Shown here piece after piece: positions 1 through 9,504 of a DNA stretch of 64,000 bases (the stretch's first letter is position 1; each line of letters begins with the position of its first letter). The position numbers and the translations under genes were made by a program. This DNA is from DTYU01 sp040756575 (GTDB lineage Bacteria > Bacillota > Desulfotomaculia > Desulfotomaculales > Ammonificaceae), in contig JBFLYP010000014.1 of the NCBI GenBank assembly GCA_040756575.1, positions 8,081-72,080 on the forward strand. Reading direction: 5' to 3'. The notes beneath the pieces were generated by a model. It saw only the letters and a list, made by a program, of their open reading frames with translations. It had not been told where the DNA came from and did no database searches.

Positions 1-1668
1 GTCAGAGAACTCGTCCTTCCTTCCGGGTTACCTTGGGGATATCACCGGTTCACAATTGTCCTGCAGGACGGGGCGTATGAATCCATGGTAATAAGCGCCC
101 CGCTTAAGGCGTACAATCTTCCCGGCGAGCCCCCGATGAAAACATGGGGAGTCTTTATTCCGCTTTATGCACTGCATTCTGAACGGAGTTTGGGCGCGGG
201 CGATCTCACCGATCTGAAGATGCTGCTGGGCTGGATCCGCGGGCTTGGCGGCAGTCTGGTAGGGACTTTGCCCCTGTTAGCCGCGTATCTCGACGAGCCG
301 TTTGACCCAAGCCCTTATGCGCCGGTAAGCCGACTGTTCTGGAATGAATTCTATATCGATGTCGCCGCCGTACCGGAATTGGGATCCTGTCCCGAGGCAA
401 GGGAGATATTAGATTCTGGCAGGTTTCAGAGGGAAACGGCAGAGCTCCGGAAGAGCTCACTCGTGGATTACCGCCGTGGGATGTCAGCCAAACGAAAGCT
501 CCTGGAAAAGTTAGCGGCCTGTTGCTACAGCAGGGAATCCGACCGGCTGGCGGCCCTGTTGCGGTGGGTGGTGGAGCACCCGGAGGTTCAGGACTATGCG
601 CGTTTTCGTGCCACTGCCGAGCGGCAGCGTGCGGGCTGGCCGGTGTGGCCGGTCCGGATGCGCGAGGGAGAACTTCGTGAAGAGGACTATGACACTGAGG
701 CGGAGCGTTATCACCTGTATGTGCAGTGGGTGATTGACCAGCAGCTCCGCTCCCTTGCCAACGGGGATAAGACCGGGCTCTACCTCGACCTGCCGCTCGG
801 AGTAAACGGCGGCGGTTACGACGTATGGCGCGAGCGCTCCGCCTTTGCCCTGGACGCAAGCACCGGTGCCCCGCCCGACCCGTTTTTCAGCCAAGGTCAG
901 GACTGGGGTTTTCCGCCGCTGCACCCGGAACGGATTCGCGAACAGGGCTACCGGTACTACATCGCCTGCCTGCGCAACCACCTCCAGCATGCCTCGGCGT
1001 TACGGCTCGATCACGTGATGGCGCTGCATCGCCTGTTTTGGGTGCCGAAGGGTGTAACGGCCCGTGAAGGTGTTTATGTGCGCTATCGTCCGGAGGAGTT
1101 CTATGCCATACTGACAATCGAGTCCCAAAAACACAAGGCGGTGATCGTGGGAGAGGATTTAGGCACCGTACCTCCTGACGTCCGAACGGCCATGTCCAGG
1201 CACGGGATAAACCGCATGTACATTTTACCCTTCGAGCTTACCGGGAACCCGCAGCGGCCGCTAAACCAAGTGTCTGCCAACACTCTGACAAGCTTGAATA
1301 CCCACGACATGCCGCCCTTTGCCGCATTCTGGTCGACCACGGACAAGCATGAGCGTTCGAAGTTAGCTGCTTTTCTTCAAGCCGAAAGCCGGCTTGAAAG
1401 ACCTGCCGATGATACAAATGCCGTTATGGATGCTTGCTTACGGTACTTAGCCGCCAGCCCGGCGCAGTTTCTTATAATCAATCTGGAGGACCTGTGGTTG
1501 GAGACGGCACCGCAGAACGTCCCCGGAGCCAACGACTATCCCAACTGGCGGCGAAAGGCAAGGCATTCTTTCGAAGAGTTCAGCCGGATGCCCGAAGTGC
1601 TGAACATGCTCGCAAAGATCAACGGTTTGAGAAGGGGTCAACACCGAGGACAAAGGCAGGCAACCTGA
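1..1668 (+). CDS. malQ: 4-alpha-glucanotransferase (amylomaltase), 5'-truncated by window edge
   Basis: GH77 disproportionating enzyme that transfers maltodextrin segments between alpha-1,4-glucans, releasing glucose. The frame is open from base 1 and reads a MalQ-like N-terminal stretch (LPWGYHRFTIVL) before the first ATG at 85, so the gene starts upstream of the window and 85 is not its start; 555 codons are visible. GH77 signatures are present: RLDHVMALHRLFW (nucleophile Asp), GEDLGTVP (acid/base Glu) and LNTHDMPPF (transition-state Asp). Its neighbours treZ, a GH57 protein and treY suggest it trims or extends maltodextrins feeding trehalose synthesis. Identity of the family is firm; the pathway role is inferred from context. 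Confidence 0.95.
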   Translation, partial: VRELVLPSGLPWGYHRFTIVLQDGAYESMVISAPLKAYNLPGEPPMKTWGVFIPLYALHSERSLGAGDLTDLKMLLGWIRGLGGSLVGTLPLLAAYLDEPFDPSPYAPVSRLFWNEFYIDVAAVPELGSCPEAREILDSGRFQRETAELRKSSLVDYRRGMSAKRKLLEKLAACCYSRESDRLAALLRWVVEHPEVQDYARFRATAERQRAGWPVWPVRMREGELREEDYDTEAERYHLYVQWVIDQQLRSLANGDKTGLYLDLPLGVNGGGYDVWRERSAFALDASTGAPPDPFFSQGQDWGFPPLHPERIREQGYRYYIACLRNHLQHASALRLDHVMALHRLFWVPKGVTAREGVYVRYRPEEFYAILTIESQKHKAVIVGEDLGTVPPDVRTAMSRHGINRMYILPFELTGNPQRPLNQVSANTLTSLNTHDMPPFAAFWSTTDKHERSKLAAFLQAESRLERPADDTNAVMDACLRYLAASPAQFLIINLEDLWLETAPQNVPGANDYPNWRRKARHSFEEFSRMPEVLNMLAKINGLRRGQHRGQRQAT

Positions 1669-2023
1669 ACCGTTCTTCACCTGTTTTCAGAGGAGTCTCC
1701 CATGCCGCCGGAGGCGGCACCACGAGGGATGAAAATGTAGCGAACAGACCCGTAAGCTGGTTGCTTAGAAGCGGTAGCACAACATAAACGGAACGTGGCG
1801 AGAAGCGAGCAGGACAAGGAGGTCCAGGTAGGGCCGAACCGGAGCGTACCTAATTCAGAGGTCGGAAGCCAGAAATCGGAGGTCTGAAGGGAAAAAGGGA
1901 ATTCGCTATGCGAATTCTACGAGGTTCTGACCTCTGACATCTTGCATCTGACTTCCGAAGTGCGAAGCTTATCGCCGCGCCCACCGAAAGAAGTACAATC
2001 CTGTTTTCTGAGGAGGTTGGAGT
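1669..2023. other. Non-coding gap between malQ and treZ
   Basis: This 355-base gap has no convincing gene. Its first part (about 1690-1850) is purine-rich with a small perfect hairpin at TGCCGCCGGAGGCGGCA. I could not assign it to a known RNA class. Its second part (1857-1960) is a core copy of repeat family 2. The treZ ribosome-binding site AGGAGG sits at 2011-2016. Confidence 0.5.
1857..1960. repeat. Family 2 palindromic intergenic repeat, copy 1 (core only)
   Basis: Left half reads AGAGGTCGGAAGCCAGAAAT and onward; right half reads CTGACCTCTGACATCTTGCA and onward, which is roughly its reverse complement. The centre has the short palindrome GAATTCGCTATGCGAATTC. Arms and centre match the copies at 36985-37216 and 38393-38601, but the TGCAAAAC/GTTTTGCA ends of those copies are absent here. 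Confidence 0.7.
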
Positions 2024-3880
2024 GTGAACCTTAACCTTACGCTGGGTGCGACGTACCTGAAAAACAAACGCTGCCGGTTCCGCGTATGGGCACCTTTAGC
2101 TGATACCGTTTCGGTTCACATCCTTCAACCCCGGGAACGGTTAGTTCCGCTAATAAAGAGGGAGCACGGCTACCACGACGCGGTTGTGGACGGGGTTGAG
2201 CCAGGAAGCCTCTATTATTATCTTCTAAATGAGAAAAAGGAGCGGCCCGACCCGGCTTCGCGCAGTCAACCGCACGGTGTACACGGTCCTTCGGAGGTTG
2301 TCGACCCGCACGCCTTTGCATGGTCGGACGCCTGCTGGTTCGGCCGTGCGAAACGGGAGCTGGTCTTCTATGAGCTGCACGTGGGAACATTTACCGAAGA
2401 GGGCACTTTTGATGCCGTGATTCCCCATCTTGACCGGATAAACGACCTTGGCGTCACCGCAATACAACTTATGCCCGTGGCTCAGTTTCCGGGGAGCCGT
2501 AACTGGGGCTACGACGGGGTCTTCCCGTTCGCGGTACAGAACTCCTACGGCGGCCCTGAAGGCTTGCGGCGGCTGGTTGATGCGTGCCATAAAAGAAACT
2601 TGGCGGTTTTTCTCGATGTGGTTTATAACCACCTGGGGCCGGAGGGAAATTACCTGCAGGACTTTGCGCCCTACTTTACGGACCGCTATAAAACCCCATG
2701 GGGGGCTGCGGTAAATCTTGACGGTCCTTTCAGCGACGAAGTGCGCCGGTTTTTTATCGAGAACGCCCTTTACTGGGCGGCCGAGTTTCATGTGGACGGC
2801 CTCAGGCTCGATGCGGTCCATTCGATCTTTGACATGTCTGCGCTGTACTTCCTTGAGGAATTGGCCGCCGCGGTGCACCTCTATGGTGAAAGGCTTGGTC
2901 GCCGTCTCTATGTATTTGCGGAAAGCGACCTCAACAACGCCCGGTTAATCAGACCGCGGGCGGTGGGCGGTTACGGCTTGGACGCCCAGTGGAGCGACGA
3001 TTTTCACCACGCTCTCCACGCGCTGCTTACCGGGGAGCAAAGCGGGTATTACCAGGATTTCGGCACGCTCCGGCATCTTGCGACGGCTCTTACCGACGGT
3101 TACGTTTACACCGGACAGTACTCAGCTTACCGTCGCCGGCGCCACGGAAACCGGACGGAGCTTTGCCGCCCGGACCAATTCGTGGTTTTCGCGCAGAATC
3201 ACGACCAGGTAGGCAACCGCGCGCGCGGTGAAAGGCTAACGGCACTCGTTTCCTTTCCGGCCCTGAAATTAGCAGCCGCGGTGGTAACCCTTTCCCCGTT
3301 TTTACCTTTGCTGTTCATGGGCGAAGAGTACGGCGAGACGGCGCCCTTCCAGTACTTTACCAGTCACACGGATCCGGCGTTGGTCAAAGCGGTACGCGAG
3401 GGACGGCGCGCGGAATTTGCTGCTTTTAAATGGAAGGATGACGTACCGGACCCGCAGGATAAAGAAACCTTCAGGCGCTCCCGGCTACACCGGGAGCTGA
3501 TGCAACAGAAAGATCACAAGGTGCTTTTTGACTTTTACAAGCATCTTATCCGCCTCCGCCGGGAGTTGCCTGCATTATCGAATCCGGACTGGAAGTCTAT
3601 GGAAATCACCGTCTGCGACCGGGCACGTTTGCTCTGCGTTCACCGCTGGAGCGGCGATGACGAGGCGTGGATGGTTTTTTCTTTCAACGATAGCGCTGCA
3701 ACCGTTGCCTTACCGGTTCCAGCAGGACGCTGGCGAAAGATGCTGGACAGTGCAGAAGAACGCTGGTTGGGCAGCGGCAGCCTGATCCCGGCGGAGCTTG
3801 TTTCCCCAGGGGAAGTGACCCTATCCTTGAGTCCCATGTCTTGTCTATTACTGGTAAGAGCAAAGGAGGCTGAAAGCTGA
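2024..3880 (+). CDS. treZ: Malto-oligosyltrehalose trehalohydrolase
   Basis: Cleaves the alpha-1,4 bond next to the terminal trehalosyl unit made by TreY, releasing trehalose (EC 3.2.1.141). The 618-residue protein has an N-terminal beta-sandwich (E-set) domain at about 1-100, then the GH13 barrel. Catalytic candidates are D263 in GLRLDAVHSIFD, E300 in FAESDLN and D394 in AQNHDQVGNR; the family-typical WGYDGVFPFA is at 161-170. The GTG start at 2024 is chosen because AGGAGG lies 7 bases upstream. It ends one base before the next gene, so the treZ-GH57-treY genes are translationally coupled. Full length and intact. Confidence 0.96.
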   Translation: MNLNLTLGATYLKNKRCRFRVWAPLADTVSVHILQPRERLVPLIKREHGYHDAVVDGVEPGSLYYYLLNEKKERPDPASRSQPHGVHGPSEVVDPHAFAWSDACWFGRAKRELVFYELHVGTFTEEGTFDAVIPHLDRINDLGVTAIQLMPVAQFPGSRNWGYDGVFPFAVQNSYGGPEGLRRLVDACHKRNLAVFLDVVYNHLGPEGNYLQDFAPYFTDRYKTPWGAAVNLDGPFSDEVRRFFIENALYWAAEFHVDGLRLDAVHSIFDMSALYFLEELAAAVHLYGERLGRRLYVFAESDLNNARLIRPRAVGGYGLDAQWSDDFHHALHALLTGEQSGYYQDFGTLRHLATALTDGYVYTGQYSAYRRRRHGNRTELCRPDQFVVFAQNHDQVGNRARGERLTALVSFPALKLAAAVVTLSPFLPLLFMGEEYGETAPFQYFTSHTDPALVKAVREGRRAEFAAFKWKDDVPDPQDKETFRRSRLHRELMQQKDHKVLFDFYKHLIRLRRELPALSNPDWKSMEITVCDRARLLCVHRWSGDDEAWMVFSFNDSAATVALPVPAGRWRKMLDSAEERWLGSGSLIPAELVSPGEVTLSLSPMSCLLLVRAKEAES

Positions 3881-3881
3881 G

Positions 3882-6311
3882 ATGGACCGGTTTGTTTGTA
3901 TACACGGACATTTCTACCAGCCGCCGCGGGAAAACCCGTGGCTGGAAGACGTTGAGCTCCAGGACTCCGCATATCCGTATCACGACTGGAACGAGCGCAT
4001 TACCGCCGAATGCTACGAGCCGAACACGGCGTCACGTATCCTGGACAGCCAGGGCAGAATCAAGAAGATCGTTAACAACTATGCCAAAATAAGCTTTAAC
4101 TTCGGCCCCACCCTCCTCGATTGGCTCGCGTCAAAAGTTCCGGAGGTTTACCAGGCGGTAATCGACGCCGACCGTGAAAGCAAAGAGTATTTCTCCGGGC
4201 ACGGCTCCGCCTTGGCCCAGGCTTATAACCACATGATCATGCCGCTTGCGTGCCCGCGGGACAAATACACGCAGGTGATTTGGGGATTGCGGGATTTTGA
4301 GCACCGGTTCGGCCGGCGGCCGGAGGCTATGTGGCTGCCGGAAACCGCGGTGGACCTCGAGACGCTTGAAATCATGGCTGAACAGGGCTTGCGCTTCACC
4401 ATCCTTTCTCCCTACCAGGCCCGGCGGGTGCGGAAGATCGGGGAAAGCGCCTGGGAAGAACCGGGCCCGGGCGGCATCGATCCGTCAATGCCTTATAAGA
4501 TCCATCTGCCCTCCGGCCGGACCATGGATGTATTTTTCTATGACGGCCCCATCTCGCGTGCTGTCGCGTTCGAAAAACTTCTCTCCAACGGCGAAAACTT
4601 TGCTAAGCGGATTATGACCGGCTTTGCGGAGGGCCGGTCGTGGCCTCAGCTCCTCAGCATCGCCACCGATGGGGAAACTTACGGGCACCATCATCGCCAC
4701 GGCGACATGGCGCTGGCATACGCACTTCGTTATCTCGAATCCAATAAATTAGCACGCATTACTAACTTCGGCGAGTACTTAGAAAAGCATCCCCCCTTGT
4801 ACGAGGTGGAAATTCATGAGAACAGCTCCTGGAGCTGCGTTCACGGGGTGGAACGCTGGCGCAACAACTGCGGCTGCAACTCCGGTATGCACCCCGGATG
4901 GAACCAGGCATGGCGGGCTCCTTTGCGCAATGCGCTTAATAACCTGAGGAACACACTCGCACCGCGGTTTCTGGAGACAGGGCGTAAATTTTTAAAGGAT
5001 CCATGGGAGGCGAGGAACGACTACATCTCGGTATTGCTTGACCGTTCGCCGGAGAATGTAGACCGGTTCTTAGCCAAACACTCCGTGCGCGACTTGACCC
5101 CTGAAGAACAGGTGACGGTTTTGAAACTGCTGGAAATGCAGCGTCATGCAATGCTGATGTTCACGAGTTGCGGTTGGTTCTTCGATGAGATTTCCGGGAT
5201 TGAAACGGTGCAGGTGATCCAGTACGCCGCCCGCGCTATCCAACTCGCAGAAGAACTTTTCGGCAATGGTATCGAGTCACAGTTTCTCGAAATACTCGCC
5301 CAGGCAAAAAGCAATATCCCCGAGCACCGTGACGGTGCATACATTTACGAAAAGTTTGCCAAGCCGGCGATGGTCGACCTTCCGAAGGTCGGCGCCCACT
5401 ACGCCATCAGCTCGCTTTTTGAAACATACGGCGAACAGTCAAGCATCTATTGTTACACCGTCGACCGGAAAGATCATCAATCTCTCGGAGTAGGCAAAGA
5501 TAAACTCGCGCTTGGGCAGGTGCAGGTTACTTCAAACATTACCCGGGAATCAGCGTTGCTCAGCTATGGAGTGCTCTATTTCGGCGAACACAATGTCAGC
5601 GGCGGTGTACGGGTATACCGGGGCCAGGAGGATTACGGCAATATGGTGCGTATGGTAAGCGAGGCCTTTGAGCGGGCCGACCTTGCTGAAGTAATCAGGC
5701 TTTTAGACAGCCACTTTGAGGGAATGACTTATTCGTTGAAGCAGCTTTTCCGCGATGAACAGCGCAAGGTCTTAAGCATGATTCTTGATTCCACGCTTGC
5801 CGAGATTGAAGAAGATTACCGGCGGATTTACGACCGCCAGGCTTCGCTGATGCGGTACCTCAAAGACCTCGGCATTCCGCAACCTAAGGCGCTGCATACC
5901 ACTGCTGAGTTTGTTATTAATACCGGGCTCCGGCGCGCCTTTTCCGACGAACCGCTCAACTTTGATTACATATCATCTCTTCTCAACGAGGCCAAACTCT
6001 GGGAAATCCCGCTTGACGAAGAGGGTCTCGGGTACGCGCTGAAGAAAACTGTAAACAAAATGGCAGAACGGCTGCGCGACGAGCCTACCGATACCGGTCT
6101 GCTCAAGGACATGGAAGCGGTTACCAGCCTTGCACGTTCGCTGCCCTTTGAGGTGGATCTCTGGAAGGCGCAGAACATATTTTACAACCTGCTTCAAACC
6201 ACATACCGGGGTCTTCAAGAAAAGGCCCAGCGAGGAGACGACGGTACGAAAGAGGTCGTGGAGATCCTGAATGCACTCGGTGACAATCTCAGCATGAGGA
6301 GGAGTACCTGA
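3882..6311 (+). CDS. GH57-family glucan-active protein with DUF3536 domain
   Basis: An 809-residue protein with an N-terminal glycoside hydrolase family 57 barrel and a C-terminal DUF3536 region. GH57 features seen are HGHFYQPPREN at residues 8-18, a likely nucleophile E154 in MWLPETAV and a likely acid/base D221 in FYDGPISR. A Cys-rich HGVERWRNNCGCNSG stretch follows near residue 320. Family members are usually annotated as alpha-amylase/mannosidase-like, but the substrate of the DUF3536 branch is not settled as far as I know. The ATG is preceded by AAAGGAGG and begins one base after treZ. Its place between treZ and treY suggests action on maltodextrins or on a trehalose-pathway intermediate; this is inference. 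Confidence 0.85.
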   Translation: MDRFVCIHGHFYQPPRENPWLEDVELQDSAYPYHDWNERITAECYEPNTASRILDSQGRIKKIVNNYAKISFNFGPTLLDWLASKVPEVYQAVIDADRESKEYFSGHGSALAQAYNHMIMPLACPRDKYTQVIWGLRDFEHRFGRRPEAMWLPETAVDLETLEIMAEQGLRFTILSPYQARRVRKIGESAWEEPGPGGIDPSMPYKIHLPSGRTMDVFFYDGPISRAVAFEKLLSNGENFAKRIMTGFAEGRSWPQLLSIATDGETYGHHHRHGDMALAYALRYLESNKLARITNFGEYLEKHPPLYEVEIHENSSWSCVHGVERWRNNCGCNSGMHPGWNQAWRAPLRNALNNLRNTLAPRFLETGRKFLKDPWEARNDYISVLLDRSPENVDRFLAKHSVRDLTPEEQVTVLKLLEMQRHAMLMFTSCGWFFDEISGIETVQVIQYAARAIQLAEELFGNGIESQFLEILAQAKSNIPEHRDGAYIYEKFAKPAMVDLPKVGAHYAISSLFETYGEQSSIYCYTVDRKDHQSLGVGKDKLALGQVQVTSNITRESALLSYGVLYFGEHNVSGGVRVYRGQEDYGNMVRMVSEAFERADLAEVIRLLDSHFEGMTYSLKQLFRDEQRKVLSMILDSTLAEIEEDYRRIYDRQASLMRYLKDLGIPQPKALHTTAEFVINTGLRRAFSDEPLNFDYISSLLNEAKLWEIPLDEEGLGYALKKTVNKMAERLRDEPTDTGLLKDMEAVTSLARSLPFEVDLWKAQNIFYNLLQTTYRGLQEKAQRGDDGTKEVVEILNALGDNLSMRRST

Positions 6312-6312
6312 G

Positions 6313-9216
6313 TTGGTATCCCTGCGGATTCCCGGCGCAACGTACAGGCTTCAATTCAACGAACGATTCCGCTTCGGCGACGCGCATACCCTGGTCCCGT
6401 ACCTTTATGCTCTGGGCATAACAGATTTATATGCATCTCCCGTACTCCAAGCAAGAAAAGGGAGTACCCACGGCTATGACATTACCGATCCTGAACGGTT
6501 GAGCCGGGATCTTGGAGGCGAAGAGGCCTTTTTTGGATTGTCTGAAACGCTGCGGCAGCACCAAATGGGGCTGTTGCTTGATATTGTCCCTAACCACATG
6601 GCTGCGGACAGTGAAAATCCCTGGTGGGCCGACGTTCTTCAAAACGGCCCCGACTCACCGTATGCAACCTACTTTGATATAGACTGGAGGCCTGTGAAAC
6701 CCGGGTTACAAAATAAGGTTTTGCTTCCGGTTCTCGGCGCCCCCTACGGCGAGGAACTGGAAAACCAGCAGCTTACCCTTGGTTTAGGAGAAGACGGCTT
6801 TACAGTAAGGTACTACAAAAAGCGCTTTCCGCTGAATTTTGCGTCATATAGCGCGATCCTTAATTTCCGGTTCGGCGAGTTCACCAGAGCCCTGGGTAAC
6901 GGTCATCACGTAGTAACGAAGCTCGCGGACTTGATCGGACTGTTTGCGGGGCTGCCCGGCCGTACCGGGGAAAACGGTTTTCAGGCAGCAGCCCGGCAGG
7001 CAAAAGAAATGCTCTGGGATTTGTATAACGGAAACGGAGAAGTTAGGGCCTTCATTGATGAAAACCTGAGGCTTTTGAACGGAATCAAGGGAGACCCGCG
7101 AAGCTTTGACCGCCTGGACCGTTTGCTGTCGGCGCAAGCCTACAGGCTCGCCTGGTGGCGGACGGCGAACCGGGAGATAAACTACCGCAGGTTTTTTGAT
7201 GTCAGCGATCTGGTATCGACTCGGGTTGAAGAGGAACACGTCTTTGCCGCCAGGCATTCACGGCTTTTAGAGTTGGCCGGGACAGATGTTGTAACCGGAT
7301 TCCGCATCGACCATATCGACGGGCTGTTTGATCCGGCAGGTTATTTGCGGCGGCTCCAAAACCGCCTTGGTACCGAAGAGTCGCAAAAGGGCTTCTACGT
7401 CATAGCAGAGAAGATTCTCACCGGCGACGAGGATCTGCCGAACGACTGGCCGGTTTACGGCACCACAGGCTACGATTTTTTAAATATTGTTAACGGCCTT
7501 TTCGTTGACCGGAACGGATTGGCGGAACTTGATAAGGTCTACCGGGAGCTGACCGGGTCAAGGGACGATTTTTCCGAGGTGGTGTACACCCGGAAGCGTC
7601 AGGTTATCGAGGAACTGTTCGCCGGTGAACTCTGCACCCTGTCACGGCAACTCGCCCGTCTGGGAGAAAAGGACCGCCACGCCTGCGACCTTTCCCTCCC
7701 CGAGCTTGAGCAGGCGATAACCGAGGTCACCGCCTGTTTGCCGGTCTACCGAACCTACACCAATAGTTTCAGCGTGACGGAACGGGACCGAAAGTATATC
7801 AACGAGGCGGTTAATGAGGCGATTCGGCGGCGGCCTGACTCCCGGCGCGCCTGCGAGTTCCTGCGCCGTGTGCTGTTGCTGTCATCACCTGACAGCCCGC
7901 CGGCCCGGCGTAAACGCGAATGGTTGCGCTTCGTGATGTCCTGGCAGCAGTTTACCGGTCCGGTGATGGCGAAGGGGTATGAAGACACGGCGCTGTATGT
8001 CTATAACCGCTTGATTTCCATGAACGAGGTGGGCGGGGATCCGCAGAGCATGGGGGTATCTGTAGAGGAATTCCACCGTTACAACCGGAGCGTAATGGAC
8101 CGGCGGCCCCATACCATGAACGCCACCTCAACGCACGACACGAAACGGAGTGAAGACGTCCGGGCGCGTATCAGCGTGCTCTCAGAAATGCCCAGGTTAT
8201 GGGCAGAAAAGCTGCAAAAGTGGTGCGACTGGAACCGGGCCAAGAAAAAACCTGTAGGTGGAAACTGCCTGCCCGACATTAACGCGGAAATTCTCCTCTA
8301 CCAGACTCTGGTAGGCGCCTGGCCGCTGCACCAGCAAGAAATACCTGAGTTCGAGGAAAGGCTCAAGGCCTACCTCGTTAAGGCTGCTCGTGAGGCAAAA
8401 ACCTTTTCAAGCTGGATAAACCCGAATGCTGATTACGAAAAGGGCCTAACAGACTTTGCCGCTTTGATACTTGAGCCAGGAGACAAAAACCTTTTCTTTG
8501 ATGATTTTGTAGATTTTCAAAGGGTAATCGCTTATTACGGCGCTTTAAACTCGTTAGCGCAGGTTTTGCTGAAAATCACCTCGCCGGGGGTACCCGATTT
8601 CTACCAGGGAATGGAGATCTGGAATTTCAGCCTCGTTGATCCCGACAACCGGCGTCCGGTCGACTTCGAGGCACGCGCTGCGATGCTCTCGGCACTGCAA
8701 GAGCAGGAGGCGGCGGGGCTGCAGGATCTGGTGCAGGAGCTTCTTGCAAACTGGGAAGATGGCCGGATCAAGCTTTTCGTGACGTACAAGGCCCTAAACT
8801 ATCGCAGGAATCACCGGGAGCTCTTCACCAGCGGCGGGTACCTGCCAGTGCATGCAATAGGACCTCGAAACGAGCATGTATGCGCTTTTGCACGCCGCCT
8901 GCGGAACAAATGGGTGCTCACGGTGGTCCCCCGGTTGGCGCTAAGCCTTCAAAGAGTGAATGAAAAGATGCATGAGCATTGGGTACCGAAAATGAATCCC
9001 CCGCTCGGGGAGGCGGCGTGGGGGGAATGCGACCTGATCCTGCCCGCTAATTCTCCGGAGCGCTGGTATAACCATCTTACCGGGGAAACCTTAAGCGTCG
9101 GTGCAAAAAATGGAGCTGATACGGGCAGAGTTCTCCGACTCGCCGCGGTGTTTAACACCTTTCCTCTCGCCTTACTTGAGGGAGTCGTTCACGACTGCAG
9201 TCGCCACCGGGAATGA
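6313..9216 (+). CDS. treY: Malto-oligosyltrehalose synthase
   Basis: Isomerises the reducing-end glucose of maltodextrins from alpha-1,4 to alpha,alpha-1,1 (EC 5.4.99.15), giving the substrate for TreZ. The 967-residue protein opens with the TreY signature IPGATYRLQFN. It carries GLLLDIVPNHMA (87-98), the catalytic Asp D333 in GFRIDHIDGLFD, the Glu E366 in YVIAEKILTGDE, and the TSTHDTKRSEDVR block. A TTG start at 6313 is chosen because the upstream stop ends at 6311 and AGGAGG lies about 10 bases before it. Intact and the last gene of the plus-strand trehalose operon. Confidence 0.96.
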   Translation: MVSLRIPGATYRLQFNERFRFGDAHTLVPYLYALGITDLYASPVLQARKGSTHGYDITDPERLSRDLGGEEAFFGLSETLRQHQMGLLLDIVPNHMAADSENPWWADVLQNGPDSPYATYFDIDWRPVKPGLQNKVLLPVLGAPYGEELENQQLTLGLGEDGFTVRYYKKRFPLNFASYSAILNFRFGEFTRALGNGHHVVTKLADLIGLFAGLPGRTGENGFQAAARQAKEMLWDLYNGNGEVRAFIDENLRLLNGIKGDPRSFDRLDRLLSAQAYRLAWWRTANREINYRRFFDVSDLVSTRVEEEHVFAARHSRLLELAGTDVVTGFRIDHIDGLFDPAGYLRRLQNRLGTEESQKGFYVIAEKILTGDEDLPNDWPVYGTTGYDFLNIVNGLFVDRNGLAELDKVYRELTGSRDDFSEVVYTRKRQVIEELFAGELCTLSRQLARLGEKDRHACDLSLPELEQAITEVTACLPVYRTYTNSFSVTERDRKYINEAVNEAIRRRPDSRRACEFLRRVLLLSSPDSPPARRKREWLRFVMSWQQFTGPVMAKGYEDTALYVYNRLISMNEVGGDPQSMGVSVEEFHRYNRSVMDRRPHTMNATSTHDTKRSEDVRARISVLSEMPRLWAEKLQKWCDWNRAKKKPVGGNCLPDINAEILLYQTLVGAWPLHQQEIPEFEERLKAYLVKAAREAKTFSSWINPNADYEKGLTDFAALILEPGDKNLFFDDFVDFQRVIAYYGALNSLAQVLLKITSPGVPDFYQGMEIWNFSLVDPDNRRPVDFEARAAMLSALQEQEAAGLQDLVQELLANWEDGRIKLFVTYKALNYRRNHRELFTSGGYLPVHAIGPRNEHVCAFARRLRNKWVLTVVPRLALSLQRVNEKMHEHWVPKMNPPLGEAAWGECDLILPANSPERWYNHLTGETLSVGAKNGADTGRVLRLAAVFNTFPLALLEGVVHDCSRHRE

Positions 9217-9245
9217 AAATGCGTGTAGGGCAAGGAAGCGGCGTC

Positions 9246-9467
9246 GCCTGTTTCAGCTCCCAGCGAACACTTGAGACGCGCGGCGACCAAACTGAGCGAC
9301 GACGAGCAGCGGAGGCGGGTCTGCGGCCACGGACGGCCGCAGAGAGCAACCACGGTACGGACGCCGTGTTTGCCCGGTACCCGCTGGAGCGTGAGGAGGA
9401 GCGTGAAGTTTGGTCCGCGCGGGGAACGTGTGAGCGGGAGCGAAACAGGCTGAAACAGCCGCCGGCG
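9246..9467. repeat. Long imperfect inverted repeat between convergent treY and treT
   Basis: The left arm (about 9246-9293, starting GCCTGTTTCAGCTCCCAGCG and ending GACCAAACT) is close to the reverse complement of the right arm (about 9407-9450, starting AGTTTGGTCCGCGCG and ending GCGAAACAGGC). A second GCTGAAACAG at about 9450 could also pair with the left end. The interior holds a perfect 8-bp hairpin, CTGCGGCC/GGCCGCAG, at 9321-9342. It lies in a 288-base gap between the 3' ends of treY and treT. Short frames crossing it lack start signals and protein-like character. Confidence 0.65.
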
Positions 9468-9504
9468 TTAGCAATAATTGCAGCCGCCTCCCTGTGGAAC
9501 CTCC

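Noticed and set aside
511..990. Minus-strand frame opposite malQ
   Set aside because: Antisense shadow of the catalytic domain of malQ.
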